NCBI GenBank assembly: GCA_963706555.1
Contig: OY970164.1
Span: forward strand, 2,852,001-2,916,000
Direction of reading: 5' to 3'
Length of the DNA stretch: 64,000 nt
DNA from: Bog-473 sp963706555
GTDB lineage: Bacteria; Actinomycetota; Acidimicrobiia; Acidimicrobiales; RAAP-2
In this document: piece by piece, positions 25,269 to 34,397 of the stretch
How positions within the stretch are numbered: position 1 is the stretch's first letter
How the letters are laid out: each line of letters opens with the position of its first letter
The notes under the pieces: generated by a model
Told to the model about the DNA's origin: nothing
The model's input: only the letters and a program-made list of their open reading frames with translations
Databases searched by the model: none
Position numbers and translations under genes: made by a program

Positions 25269-25314
25269 TTGTGTGCGCTGCTCTTCTGCGCTATCATACA
25301 ACCAAATGGTTGTA
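25269..25314 (+). promoter_or_regulatory. ArsR-type promoter with a palindromic operator over the start codon
   Basis: -35 TTGTGT (25269-25274), 17-bp spacer, -10 TATCAT (25292-25297), and a perfect 8-bp inverted repeat TACAACCA-AA-TGGTTGTA (25297-25314) that overlaps the -10 end and the ATG at 25306. The ATG is eight bases past the -10, so the mRNA should be leaderless. The palindrome is the likely operator of the encoded repressor. Confidence 0.72.
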
Positions 25315-25662
25315 GATCAGGTATCGGACGCTGACGTAGACCGCATCTTTCACGCCCTTGCTGACGGCACTCGGCGCGACATCGTCGTGCTGGCCGTCGG
25401 GGGCAGGTACAGCGTGTCGGCGTTGGCGGAGCGGTACCCGATGAGCTTCGCCGCCGTGCAGAAGCATGTCGCGGTGCTCGAAGGTGCCGGGCTCATCACA
25501 AAGGAGCGGCGGGGGCGCGAGCGTCTCGTGCGCACCAACGTCGTCACCGTCCAGAGGGCCCGGGTGCTCCTGGACGGCATCGAGGAGCTATGGCGGGCGC
25601 GGCTGGACCGGATCGACGACCTTTTGGCAACCGAGAAGCGGACCACTGGAGGAAAGCAATGA
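25306..25662 (+). CDS. ArsR-family winged-helix transcriptional repressor
   Basis: 118 residues with a typical ArsR core: IFHALADGTRRDIVVLAV, then YSVSALAERYPMSFAAVQKHVAVLEGAGLITKERRGRERLVRTN. There are no Cys metal-binding motifs. It resembles the subgroup paired with SRPBCC/AHSA1 proteins, and that partner overlaps its stop by four bases. It probably binds the palindrome at 25297-25314 and represses the operon. Confidence 0.9.
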   Translation: MVVDQVSDADVDRIFHALADGTRRDIVVLAVGGRYSVSALAERYPMSFAAVQKHVAVLEGAGLITKERRGRERLVRTNVVTVQRARVLLDGIEELWRARLDRIDDLLATEKRTTGGKQ

Positions 25663-26156
25663 GCGTGACCAGCGTAGAAAAGGACCAAGAATTCCTGACC
25701 ATGACGATCACAGCGGACCTCGATGCCAACGTCGAGCGGGCATGGCAGCTGTGGGCCGACCCCCGCCAGTTCGAGCAGTGGTGGGGACCCCCCGGCTACC
25801 CGGTCACCGTGGTCGACCACGACCTGCGGGCCGGCGGGCGCATCACGTTCTTCATGGTCGGGAACGAGGGCGAGCGCCACGACAGCACGTGGGAAGTGAT
25901 CGCCGCCGACCCGCCGCGCCAGCTTGAGCTGCGCGATGCCGACGTCGACGACGATGGCATCCCGAACGACGGGAACGCGATGACGGCCCTGATCATCACC
26001 GTCGGCGAGCGCGACGGCGGGGGCGCTGTCATGACGATCCGCATCCACTTCGGCTCGGAGGCGGGCATGGAGGAAGTGCTCGCCATGGGGATCGAAGAAG
26101 GCATGCGCACTGTCTTCTCGCAAATCGACACGGTCCTCTCCGGCACGCCTGCGTAA
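25659..26156 (+). CDS. SRPBCC/AHSA1-domain protein
   Basis: 165 residues with the START-like AHSA1 signature: ADLDANVERAWQLWADPRQFEQWWGPPGYPVTV and GGRITFFMVGNEGERHDSTWEVIAADPP. The ATG overlaps the arsR stop (ATGA) and has a strong GGAGGAAAGCA site. ArsR-SRPBCC operons are common in actinobacteria; the ligand is unknown. Confidence 0.9.
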   Translation: MSVTSVEKDQEFLTMTITADLDANVERAWQLWADPRQFEQWWGPPGYPVTVVDHDLRAGGRITFFMVGNEGERHDSTWEVIAADPPRQLELRDADVDDDGIPNDGNAMTALIITVGERDGGGAVMTIRIHFGSEAGMEEVLAMGIEEGMRTVFSQIDTVLSGTPA

Positions 26157-26254
26157 GGGGATGACAGGCTGGCCGAAATAGGAACCCGGCCTCTACCTCC
26201 GGTCGAGCGGCGCTGGGCCGAACGCTCGATGCGTGACGACCGCGCCCGAGGAGG

Positions 26255-26884
26255 TCAGCCCTTCAAGGTGTCGGCGCCCGGATGCTGGGGAGTGGCCACG
26301 TCTTCGAGGGTGTGATCCAGCTTGACGTGCGCATTGCTGAGAAAGCGGCCTACCGCTGTGCGGGGAGGGCGGGGTCGTTCGGAAGCGCTCCGGAATGTGT
26401 GGACGACGTCTTCGACGAGCTCACTGCGTTCTTCGGACCCGAGTCCCTCCATGAGGATCGATATTTCACGATCTTCTGTCCTGAGAAGAGCTTGGAGGTC
26501 AACGACGACGAGTTCGAGGGTGTCCTCAAATCCTTGACCGTCTGCGGCATGCACATTCCTCGGATCGATGCCCATAGTCCGTCGGTGGATTTCTTCCATG
26601 GCTTCTCGAAGGCGAACTCGGTCCCGGCGCATTCCGTCGAGCACGTCTTGTGACGATCCCCCCAAGCGGGGGAGGAGAGCTCGCTCGAACGTGTCTTCGT
26701 AACGAGACGCGGAACGCACGAGCTCGCTCCCGAGGTCCGCTCGTTCGATCAGATCCTCAGTGACATCGAGTCTGGCCGTGATCCGTTCGATGCGCGCTCG
26801 TTCCTCGGAGAAGGGCCCAAAGTCGATCTCCCCACCCTCCTCCTGGGCCTGTGACGCCGCGTCTCCTGCCGATTCTGGTTGCAC
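26255..26884 (-). CDS. Hemerythrin-like helical protein (uncertain)
   Basis: About 209 residues from GTG at 26884, chosen because GAAGGAGG lies seven bases upstream; the open frame extends further without support. Helix-rich, with the layout of hemerythrin-like bundles (VTEDLIERADLGSELVRSASRYEDTFERALLPRL; FEDTLELVVVDLQALLRTEDREIS), but lacking most iron-binding His residues. Its C-terminal part (RTAVGRFLSNAHVKLDHTLEDV) has one LDH motif. Divergent from the large membrane protein. Confidence 0.6.
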   Translation of the reverse strand: MQPESAGDAASQAQEEGGEIDFGPFSEERARIERITARLDVTEDLIERADLGSELVRSASRYEDTFERALLPRLGGSSQDVLDGMRRDRVRLREAMEEIHRRTMGIDPRNVHAADGQGFEDTLELVVVDLQALLRTEDREISILMEGLGSEERSELVEDVVHTFRSASERPRPPRTAVGRFLSNAHVKLDHTLEDVATPQHPGADTLKG

Positions 26885-27043
26885 GATCGGCCTCCTTCTC
26901 TCCTCACCAATAGGTGCCCACTGACCATTCGTATGAAACGTGGCACGCCGTTCGCTGAGCCGTACCTGCACGCGGTCCTGATCAAGGGGCGGCTCAGCCG
27001 GAGACCGAAACCCGCCCGTGCGTCGGCCTACAATCAGCGCACC

Positions 27044-29347
27044 GTGGTCCCGGTTCGAGATTCCCTACGACGACTGCGTTCGAATCCGAGCACTCTGCCG
27101 CTGGCACTCATCGGTGTGGCGATTCTGGTCGTGAACCTGCCAACCCTGCTGGATCTTGTGACCAGAAATCCGGTGCAGTTGTTCGCGTATCTTCAATCCA
27201 CCTCCGGACATCAGACGCTTCCAGGGTCCTCCATCATCGATCCGAATGCCGGGTACATCACGATGGCCATGGGCCATCTGGCAGCAATGGACTGGCTCCA
27301 CGGGCACATTCCATGGTGGAATCCGTATGAGGGTCTGGGAGCTCCGCTCGCAGGGGAGATGCAGGCAGGCGCGTTCTTCCCGCTCGTTCTCCTTCTCCAG
27401 GGAGCTCTGGGCTTCGTCGTGTTCCACATCGCGCTGGAGCTCACCGCGGGTTACGCCACGTATTTCCTCCTCCGGCGTCTGGATCTCGGCCGGGCTGCAT
27501 CGACGGCCGGTGGAGTCGCGTTCGGGCTGTGCGGCACGCTGGCCTGGTTCGAGCACGCCACGGCCAATCCCGTTGCCTTCCTGCCCCTCGCGCTGCTCGG
27601 CGTCGAGCGAGCCCGAGCGGCCTCAGTCGAAATGCGGGCCAACGGTTGGCGTCTTCTCGCCGTCGCACTGGCCCTCTCGATCGTGGCCGGGTTCCCCGAG
27701 GTGGCATACCTCGACGGGCTTCTCGTGGCGATCTGGGCAGCAGTGCGGCTGCTCTCGCTTCCGGTGCGACGCCAGTTCATGCTTGCGAAACTCGCGGTGG
27801 GCTGCGCCGTCGGTCTCCTCTTGAGCGCCCCGGCGTTGGTGGCCTTCATCGACTACCTACCGCACGGAAACGTCGGCAATCATGGGGGGGCGTTCGCCAA
27901 CGGTTTCCTGGTGATCCAAAACCTCGGGCAGACAGTCCTCCCTTACAGCTTTGGGCCCATCTTCGGATTGCAGGCTGGGGGAAACTCGTCGCTCCTGACG
28001 TTGGTATGGGGGAACGCCGGCGGGTACCTCGATGCGACCCTCATCGTCTGTGCACTGATCGGCCTTCTCGGGAGTCGACTACGTGCTCTGCGCGTCGCGT
28101 TGGCCGTCTGGATATTCCTCGCAATGAGCAAGACCTTCGGCGTCGCCGCCGTCAGCCATCTCCTCAACCACTTTCCGGGGATTCACTCCACCGCGTTCTA
28201 CCGCTATTCCCAGGCCTCATGGGAATTCGCGGTTGTCGTCCTCGCCGCCTTGGGTATCGATGACATGGCCCATCGGCGTGTCCGTGTGGTCGGCATCGTG
28301 GGCGCAGGGGCGCTTACCCTGGGTGCCATCGCGTGGGCAGGGTGGCTGGCATGGCCCGTCTTGTCATCGGCCACCGGGTACGGCCACCGCCATGCTTTCG
28401 CCGTGGCCAGCATTGCACTTGCCGTCGTGGGCGTGGCAGTAGTGGTTACCGGAGGCCTGCTGGCACGGTCTCGTGGGCCAACAGGGGCTACCCCGAAACC
28501 GAGAATCGGAGTTCTTCTCGTCGCAGCCGCCATTACCGTTGAAGCGGCGCTGCTGTTCGCTGCGCCGCTCCTGTCAGCCCCGCGCCCGGAGAAGGCTGAT
28601 GCGGCTCTGGTCCACTACCTCCAAGGCCACATGGGTCTCTCCCGATTCGCCACTTTGGGGCCGTTGCAGCCCAATTTCGGTTCTTTCTACGACCTCGCCG
28701 AGATCAACGTGAACGACCTACCCGTCCCCAAGGCGTTTTCGGGCTACATAACCCGTTCTCTCGACGACAACGTCGATCCGCTGATTTTCACGGGCGCTGC
28801 AGTCACCGACCCCAGTGGTCCCACGCCGGCGGACGAAATGGCGACTCATCTCGCGGCCTATGAGGCAGCAGGGGTCAAGTTCGTCGTGACCGCGGCAACT
28901 GCGTCCGACTCTCCCTGGCCGGCGACCGAGGCACCCGCCCCGCGTCGCGTCTATGCGGACTCGTTCGCTGATGTCTGGCAGCTTCCCGTCACGACGCCCT
29001 TCTTCTCGACGAGCGGAGCACAATGTCATGTCCAACCCCGAGGGATCTCTGTCGCTCAGGTGACATGCTCCGGCCCGGCAACCTTGCGTCGGCTGGAACT
29101 CCACATGCCGGGCTGGCACGCCCGGGATGGCTCGACGCCCCTCACCGTTCGCGCGTCGGGACCGTTTCAATCGGTCCGCATCGGCGCCGGAACCCACGTG
29201 ATCCAATTTTCGTTCACGCCCCGTTTCGGGGCCCTCTCTTTGCTCGCCACTCTGATTGGGCTCGCCTGCATCGTCGTATCCACTTTGCTGAGTCGATCAC
29301 GAAGGCGGCGGTCGGAGGTCGTTTCCGAGCCGTCGTCCGCGAGTTGA
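27044..29347 (+). CDS. Large polytopic membrane protein, YfhO-like
   Basis: About 767 residues from GTG at 27044. It has around a dozen hydrophobic helices (first PLALIGVAILVVNLPTLLDLV) and a first extracytoplasmic loop with WNPYEGLGAPLAGEMQAGAFFP, a pattern of YfhO-like and GT-C glycosyltransferase-like proteins. A C-terminal extracytoplasmic domain follows, then a last helix and an Arg-rich tail. A -10-like TACAAT at 27029-27034 lies nine bases before the GTG, suggesting a leaderless start; ATG at 26933 is an alternative. It probably acts in cell-envelope glycan or lipid decoration. Confidence 0.75.
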   Translation: MVPVRDSLRRLRSNPSTLPLALIGVAILVVNLPTLLDLVTRNPVQLFAYLQSTSGHQTLPGSSIIDPNAGYITMAMGHLAAMDWLHGHIPWWNPYEGLGAPLAGEMQAGAFFPLVLLLQGALGFVVFHIALELTAGYATYFLLRRLDLGRAASTAGGVAFGLCGTLAWFEHATANPVAFLPLALLGVERARAASVEMRANGWRLLAVALALSIVAGFPEVAYLDGLLVAIWAAVRLLSLPVRRQFMLAKLAVGCAVGLLLSAPALVAFIDYLPHGNVGNHGGAFANGFLVIQNLGQTVLPYSFGPIFGLQAGGNSSLLTLVWGNAGGYLDATLIVCALIGLLGSRLRALRVALAVWIFLAMSKTFGVAAVSHLLNHFPGIHSTAFYRYSQASWEFAVVVLAALGIDDMAHRRVRVVGIVGAGALTLGAIAWAGWLAWPVLSSATGYGHRHAFAVASIALAVVGVAVVVTGGLLARSRGPTGATPKPRIGVLLVAAAITVEAALLFAAPLLSAPRPEKADAALVHYLQGHMGLSRFATLGPLQPNFGSFYDLAEINVNDLPVPKAFSGYITRSLDDNVDPLIFTGAAVTDPSGPTPADEMATHLAAYEAAGVKFVVTAATASDSPWPATEAPAPRRVYADSFADVWQLPVTTPFFSTSGAQCHVQPRGISVAQVTCSGPATLRRLELHMPGWHARDGSTPLTVRASGPFQSVRIGAGTHVIQFSFTPRFGALSLLATLIGLACIVVSTLLSRSRRRRSEVVSEPSSAS

Positions 29348-29410
29348 ACATGGGCCGTGTTGGCCGGGTTGGCCGGGTGCTCTGGGCGCCGGCTATGCGA
29401 TCATGGCGCC

Positions 29411-29800
29411 ATGGAGCAACGCATCAGCCTCGTGACCCTCGGGGTCAACGACCTGGCAATTGCCCGCGCATTCTACGAAGCGCTCGGTTGGGCCGGGGCT
29501 CAGCAACCTGACGACGAGGTCTGTTTCTTCCAGGTGGGAGGAATGGTCTTCGGACTCTGGACTGCCCTCGGTGGACATGGCGCACCCGGGATCGAACTGG
29601 CCTACAACGTTCGCTCACCAGAAGAAGTCGACGCGATCCTCTCGGAGGCAGCGCGAGCAGGAGGAACGATTGTCCGGGCGGCCGCTCGGGCGGAATGGGG
29701 CGGCATAACGGGTGCATTCGCCGATCCTGATGGCTACGTCTGGGAGGTCGCACATAATTCGGCGTGGACCCTCGACAGTGACGGGACTGTGCACCTGTAG
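29411..29800 (+). CDS. VOC-family protein (glyoxalase-like)
   Basis: 129 residues: a complete two-module VOC domain (ISLVTLGVNDLAIARAFYEALGW; FFQVGGMVFGLW; GGTIVRAAARAEWGGITGAFADPDGYVWEVAHN). The conserved Glu in WEVAHN is present. There is no ribosome binding site; ATG at 29411 sits close behind a -10-like TATGCG. The function is not specified by sequence. Confidence 0.85.
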   Translation: MEQRISLVTLGVNDLAIARAFYEALGWAGAQQPDDEVCFFQVGGMVFGLWTALGGHGAPGIELAYNVRSPEEVDAILSEAARAGGTIVRAAARAEWGGITGAFADPDGYVWEVAHNSAWTLDSDGTVHL

Positions 29801-30027
29801 CCGTGTGCTGACTCCGTTCGGTTGAAGTCGTGCGTTAGGGTTCCACGGCGCCCAGCAGGGATTTGGGTGCAACGAGGTCGTAGGTAGGAACGCACTAAGG
29901 TCCGTCTCTGGATTTCTCCGGTCAAACGTCCGGAGGTAGTTTGAGGCGATCTCGCGAGGCAGGGCTCGCATGGGCCGATTCTGCCTTCAGGGTTCGCAGA
30001 CAAAGGGTTACCGCAAAGGGGAGGGCA

Positions 30028-31269
30028 ATGCGCTCAGTTCGAAAAGTGTTTGTGATGGCGGCCGCGGTGTTCGCCATGACACTCACTCCAATTACGATCG
30101 CCGCATCGACAGCGTCAGCTGCGTCGGCGCCGATCAAGATCGCGCTCATCTCATCTCTCACGGGTCCGGCCGCGAGTGAATTCTCAACGGCGGCGGTGGG
30201 TTTCAACGCACGGATCGCCCTTCAGAATGCGATGGGAGGGGTGAACGGGCACAAACTCCAGGGAATCGTGATCGATGACCAGACAAGCCCCACCGCGGAT
30301 CCGACGGCGGTGAAGGATGCAATCTCAAAGGGCGTGACGGGCATCGTGTCGGTCTCGCCGCTCTTCTTTGAAGGGGCAAAGTACGCACAACAAGCCGGAA
30401 TCCCGGTCACCGGCGGTTTCTTCGACGGCCCTGAGTGGGGTGAGAAGCCCTACACGAATATGTTTGCCTCCGATGCGGGGAGTGTCGACCCGAAATATCC
30501 CGTGAGCTCCCTTTACGGGAACATCGTCAAGAAGTACGGCGGCACGGTAGTGGGATCGTACGGCTACGGGATCTCGCCGAGTGCGGTGCGCTCAGCGACC
30601 GGATTTGCCGAGTCGTCGCAACGCCAGGGACTGAAGGTGGGCGTGCTCGACGTTTCCGTGCCATATGGCAGTGTTGCCTTTGGGACCGAGGCCTTGGCGG
30701 CCAAACAGAAGGGAGTCAACGTCGTATGGCCCAGCATGGACGACAACTCGGACTTCGCCCTCGTGACCGCAATGAAGCAGGCCGGGGTCAAGCTCAAGAC
30801 CGTCATTCTGCCGACCGGCTATGAGCCGTCGGTAGTGAAATCCCCGGCATGGCCCGATCTGCAGGGTGCCTATTTCTTCTCCGGGTTTCGACCTCTCAGC
30901 CTCCCGAACGCGGGGACGAAGCAGATGGCGTCCGCCCTGCAGAAGTACGAGCACCGATCACCTTCGGACTTTCCGACCTACGACATCTACCAGGCGTGGG
31001 TTGGCGCCGACCTCATGATCAAGGGTCTTGAACTTGCAGGAAAGAACCCGACCAGTGCCGGAGTGATCAAGTCGCTGCGGGGAGTGACGTCATATGACGC
31101 CAACGGCCTGCTCCCTGTGCCGATCAACTACACGACCATCTTCGGTCACGACGAGCCAAAGAACTGCCAATGGATCCTGCAAGCCAAGAAGTCCGGGTTC
31201 GTGCTCACCAGTAAGCAGCCTGTCTGCGGGAGCGATATACCGGGCACCTCGACCGAGTCAGGTTCTTAA
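30028..31269 (+). CDS. ABC-transporter solute-binding protein, branched-chain amino acid type
   Basis: 413 residues. A Sec signal peptide (MRSVRKVFVMAAAVFAMTLTPITIAASTASA, AxA cleavage) precedes a Peripla_BP_6 domain (IKIALISSLTGPAASEF, GGVNGHKLQGIVIDDQTSP, YTNMFASDAGSVDPKYP). Two C-terminal Cys (NCQW...PVCG) may form a disulfide. The start has GGGGAGGGCA upstream. No permease or ATPase genes are adjacent. A close paralogue at 51023-52267 lies next to such genes, so this one may feed the same importer. A strong hairpin follows. Confidence 0.9.
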   Translation: MRSVRKVFVMAAAVFAMTLTPITIAASTASAASAPIKIALISSLTGPAASEFSTAAVGFNARIALQNAMGGVNGHKLQGIVIDDQTSPTADPTAVKDAISKGVTGIVSVSPLFFEGAKYAQQAGIPVTGGFFDGPEWGEKPYTNMFASDAGSVDPKYPVSSLYGNIVKKYGGTVVGSYGYGISPSAVRSATGFAESSQRQGLKVGVLDVSVPYGSVAFGTEALAAKQKGVNVVWPSMDDNSDFALVTAMKQAGVKLKTVILPTGYEPSVVKSPAWPDLQGAYFFSGFRPLSLPNAGTKQMASALQKYEHRSPSDFPTYDIYQAWVGADLMIKGLELAGKNPTSAGVIKSLRGVTSYDANGLLPVPINYTTIFGHDEPKNCQWILQAKKSGFVLTSKQPVCGSDIPGTSTESGS

Positions 31270-31304
31270 CTCCGAAGAGCGGCGATCCGGACGTGGACGG
31301 CAGG

Positions 31305-31336
31305 CAACAGGACACGGATTGCTCCGTGTCCTGTTG
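31305..31336 (+). terminator. Perfect 14-bp hairpin after the binding-protein gene
   Basis: CAACAGGACACGGA pairs perfectly with TCCGTGTCCTGTTG around a TTGC loop, 36 bp after the stop codon. There is no U-tract, as is common for actinobacterial terminators. Confidence 0.75.
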
Positions 31337-31504
31337 ATCCCGCTGAACGCGTCGATCCTCCTGAATTGGGAGAGCATTGAGACTCAATTGTCGATGGCGT
31401 GTTCCACGCGGCTGTAGCTTGATAACTCCATCTGCCGTGGTCGGTGGCATACGTCGTGGCCACCGACGTGAATGGAGCCGTTGGACCGGAGAGTTGAGGT
31501 AGCA

Positions 31505-32167
31505 ATGCCATTCATTGGGGCGACAATGCGTCAGAGGCTCCCCGGCTGGTTCCGGAGGGAACTCCGCCACGCGAGTTTGGCATTGATCGGGCTTTTCGGA
31601 GCTCTGCTCCTCACGCTGGCGAGCGTCTCGATGGCTACGACCACCGTCGCCGCGAGCACTCGCACCAATGTCGCCAAATACGGGATCTCCTTCGACCTAC
31701 CCAAGAATTGGACCCAGGTGTCCCTCAGCCCTAGCGATATCGGCGGGCTCTTGGGTAGCGCGTCAAAGGCAAACGCAAAGCTGAAGAGTTTTCTCGCAAC
31801 CCAGGCGGCGGCAGCCGCCAAGAAGGGTCTGAAGTTCTTCGCCGTCAATCCCGGCGGGAGTGCGAGCGTCAACATTGGCGTCTTCGGCGGTGCGGGTTCT
31901 GTTGCCGAACTCGATGCCGCCGCCAAGCTCGGCATGAGCTCGATTGGCGCCACACAGGTTCAGACCAAGGTGGTCCATTTCAAATTCGGCAGTGCGATCC
32001 AAGTTACCTACGAGCTACCCGTTGCCGGATCGACAACCGTCTACGGAACACAGTTTTACGCCTCTCACAAGAACAAGTCCTACATCACGACATTCTCGTC
32101 GCAGGATAGGGCCGTGGAGAAAGCGGCGGCATCTACGATGATGCCAACGTGGCGCTTCTCATCCTGA
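31505..32167 (+). CDS. Secreted or membrane-anchored hypothetical protein
   Basis: 220 residues. An N-terminal basic segment and hydrophobic helix (ASLALIGLFGALLLTLASVSMA) are followed by an extracytoplasmic domain beginning YGISFDLPKNWTQVSLSP, a form seen in PsbP/Mog1-like lipoproteins. There is no lipobox Cys. ATG at 31505 is preceded by GAGG. Confidence 0.65.
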   Translation: MPFIGATMRQRLPGWFRRELRHASLALIGLFGALLLTLASVSMATTTVAASTRTNVAKYGISFDLPKNWTQVSLSPSDIGGLLGSASKANAKLKSFLATQAAAAAKKGLKFFAVNPGGSASVNIGVFGGAGSVAELDAAAKLGMSSIGATQVQTKVVHFKFGSAIQVTYELPVAGSTTVYGTQFYASHKNKSYITTFSSQDRAVEKAAASTMMPTWRFSS

Positions 32168-32255
32168 GTTGCACGGCTGACCCCCGCGACCATTTGCCCG
32201 TCCCGTACCGCTGCAAGAAACACCAGATCCCGGCAAAATGGAGATTGCAGGTCGG

Positions 32256-32588
32256 CTAGGGCGAGCTCAGCACCGTCCATTTCCCTTTGAGGTAGAGAGA
32301 TCCGAGAGGCGTTTGCCAGCGCAAGGCGATCGTTTTCCCGGGTGGAACCTTTACCTCGATTTCTGAGTCACCCATATGCCGCAAGTAGACGTAGGGGACG
32401 AAGCAGCGCACTTTGTGGGGGCCGGGCGATGTAGGGATGAAATTGTCGCCCCAACGGACTCTCTCCGGCCTGTTGCCGTCGATGCCGATTCTGGGTTTGG
32501 AGAAATACAACAACGGATTGAGGGCCCTGAAGTTCGTCAGCACGCTGATTCCCGTTCGCTCTGTCTCCGGGACGGGTGGATTCGTCAT
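32256..32588 (-). CDS. Hypothetical protein
   Basis: 110 residues, no named family recognised. Beta-rich composition: PHKVRCFVPYVYLRHMGDSEIEVKVPPGKTIALRWQTPLGSLYLKGKWTVL looks like a small beta-sandwich. It starts with ATG and lacks signal peptide or membrane segments. Confidence 0.6.
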   Translation of the reverse strand: MTNPPVPETERTGISVLTNFRALNPLLYFSKPRIGIDGNRPERVRWGDNFIPTSPGPHKVRCFVPYVYLRHMGDSEIEVKVPPGKTIALRWQTPLGSLYLKGKWTVLSSP

Positions 32589-32760
32589 GGGCAGACGTTA
32601 GATCCTCAGTCGTCACGTCCCCGGAATTTGGTCACCTGGCTGCTCGCCCGCGAGGGGCTGCAGCACGTGTGTGCCGACCGTCTCAACGGGGGAAGCTCGC
32701 GACCGGGGTGCGGCGCCAACCGGGCGTTTACGCAGCGGCCGGAACGGGTACCTGCAGGGG

Positions 32761-33188
32761 ATGTGCCCGCAACGGGCAACCGATGAAGCCGCCCGCGACG
32801 AGACGGTCCAGTGGTATATGCGGGCTCGGTCTTCATGCGAGCCCGTCATGTTTGCAGCGGCACGCTTTCGGACCCCGTGGGTGGATGACGAATTTGCCGC
32901 GACCATTCGCACCGCACGGCAATGGCTCAGTGACAACCCGTGCCCAGACGGGACGCTCGGTCAGCACTTCGTGGGGATGCTCGGGGCGTACGCCGAAATG
33001 ACGAGTGCGAGACCGTGGCTCGAGTCATGGAGTTGCGGGTCGACATCGAGGACCACGTCACTTCGCTCGATCGGTGGAAGGCTGAGAACATGAAAGCGGT
33101 GGATGCGTCCACCATGGACGGTGGAGCGCATGTGGTGCGCGAGAGGCGGGCGACGGTGAGGGTCCCTGTCGAAGGCCGCACCGGCTAG
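32761..33188 (+). pseudogene. Hypothetical gene broken by a frameshift
   Basis: Two overlapping frames read as one protein. The first runs from ATG 32761 (DETVQWYMRARSS...IRTARQWLSDNPCPDGTLGQHFVGMLGAYAEM). The second continues in the -1 frame from about 33010 (CETVARVMELRVDIEDHVTS, then LDRWKAENMKAVDAS) to a stop at 33188. A one-base deletion near 33000-33012, or a sequencing error, would explain this. I do not recognise the family. Confidence 0.5.
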
Positions 33189-33225
33189 GTCCCTACAACC
33201 TAGGGCGAGGCGTCCTCGCGGCCCT

Positions 33226-34188
33226 TCAATTCCAAGGAAGTGCGGCCCGCTCAGTCCAGTACGTCTCGGCATCTTCGTGAAGAGTTTCGAAGCGTTCGAG
33301 CACGGCTGGCCCGAACCTGACGTTCAGTGCAACCAAATTGCTGGAGAGCTCGGCCACGGTGGCGGCGCCGCTGAGGACGACGTCGACCCACGGTTGTGCG
33401 AGCACCACGCCCAAGGCCAGTGCATCCGGGGTGCATTCTGCTTGGCGGGCCATCTCGGCGAGCGCGGGGATCCGCCCACGGCTGGTGAGCCTTCCGTTCG
33501 CCAGTGCCTCCTTGATGATGACGCCCACCCCGGCGGCGTGTGCGGCTGCGAGCGCTGGACCTGCTGAGGTCTCGAGCAGATTCCACGTAGCCTGCACGGC
33601 ATCGAATCCACCAACCTCGAGCGCCCGCTCGATGGTTCTCGCTTGGCCCGGACCTGTCACCGAGAGTCCAATGGACACTCCGCCCGCCCGAACATGAGCG
33701 AGCTCGTCGAGGACGGCACGATCGTCCAACACCCCACTTTCGAGAGTGGCTGAATGGATCTGGTAGAGGCACAGGTGTGGTCCGAGGAGCTCCTGGGTCT
33801 GAGCCAGTTGGCGACGGAGATTGACAAGAGAAAGCTCTTTGACTTCGTGGACGGGGGCATCCACCCGCCAGTCCGCGGTATAGGTATAGCCCCATTTCGA
33901 CCCTACTGTGACGTCCGATGACGTGAGTCCTCGTAGCCTGAGCCAATCGGACAAGAATGCTTCCGCGCGCCCGTAGGAACGGGCAGCGTCGAAATACCGG
34001 ATGCCCGACGCATAGGCGGCATCGAACACGGCATGCGCTCCCCGCTCCATCGAGACCTCATCGGTGCGCCGGGCCAAGTCGGTTCCATGGCCCAGATTGA
34101 TATAGCCCGGTCTCCCCAGAGCGGCGAGGCCGAGCCCCATCCGACTTGCCGCGAACAGCCTGCTGATATCTATGGGTGCACTACTCAC
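33226..34188 (-). CDS. Aldo/keto reductase
   Basis: 320 residues with a TIM-barrel AKR pattern. Asp and Tyr are in YFDAARSYGRAE, Lys in VGSKWGY, His in LYQIHSA, and the C-terminal NADPH segment is AECTPDALALGVVLAQPWVDVVLSGA. The catalytic tetrad is complete. It probably reduces a small carbonyl compound or acts like the L-galactose/D-threo-aldose dehydrogenase branch. It is divergent from the PIG-L gene. Confidence 0.9.
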   Translation of the reverse strand: MSSAPIDISRLFAASRMGLGLAALGRPGYINLGHGTDLARRTDEVSMERGAHAVFDAAYASGIRYFDAARSYGRAEAFLSDWLRLRGLTSSDVTVGSKWGYTYTADWRVDAPVHEVKELSLVNLRRQLAQTQELLGPHLCLYQIHSATLESGVLDDRAVLDELAHVRAGGVSIGLSVTGPGQARTIERALEVGGFDAVQATWNLLETSAGPALAAAHAAGVGVIIKEALANGRLTSRGRIPALAEMARQAECTPDALALGVVLAQPWVDVVLSGAATVAELSSNLVALNVRFGPAVLERFETLHEDAETYWTERAALPWN

Positions 34189-34397
34189 CCCGGCTCCTCA
34201 TCGCTTTTCGCTGTCGGACGGTCGTTCCCGCGTACTTCGGGCCACCGGCGCTGACGGTGTGGCGGGAACCCGACCATCGTGTGTGGCTACGCTGGCTTCG
34301 CTGCATTCCGAATCGGGCCCTTCGGCGTCATGCAAGGGGGCCCCACGGAGGCAGTTGAAGGTGTCCACTATCTCGGGGAAGAGCTGCGGAGACGAAC

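Noticed and set aside
24852..25334. 160-codon plus-strand frame upstream of arsR
   Set aside because: Cys/Arg/Ser-rich non-coding composition; it overlaps the arsR promoter and start in another frame.
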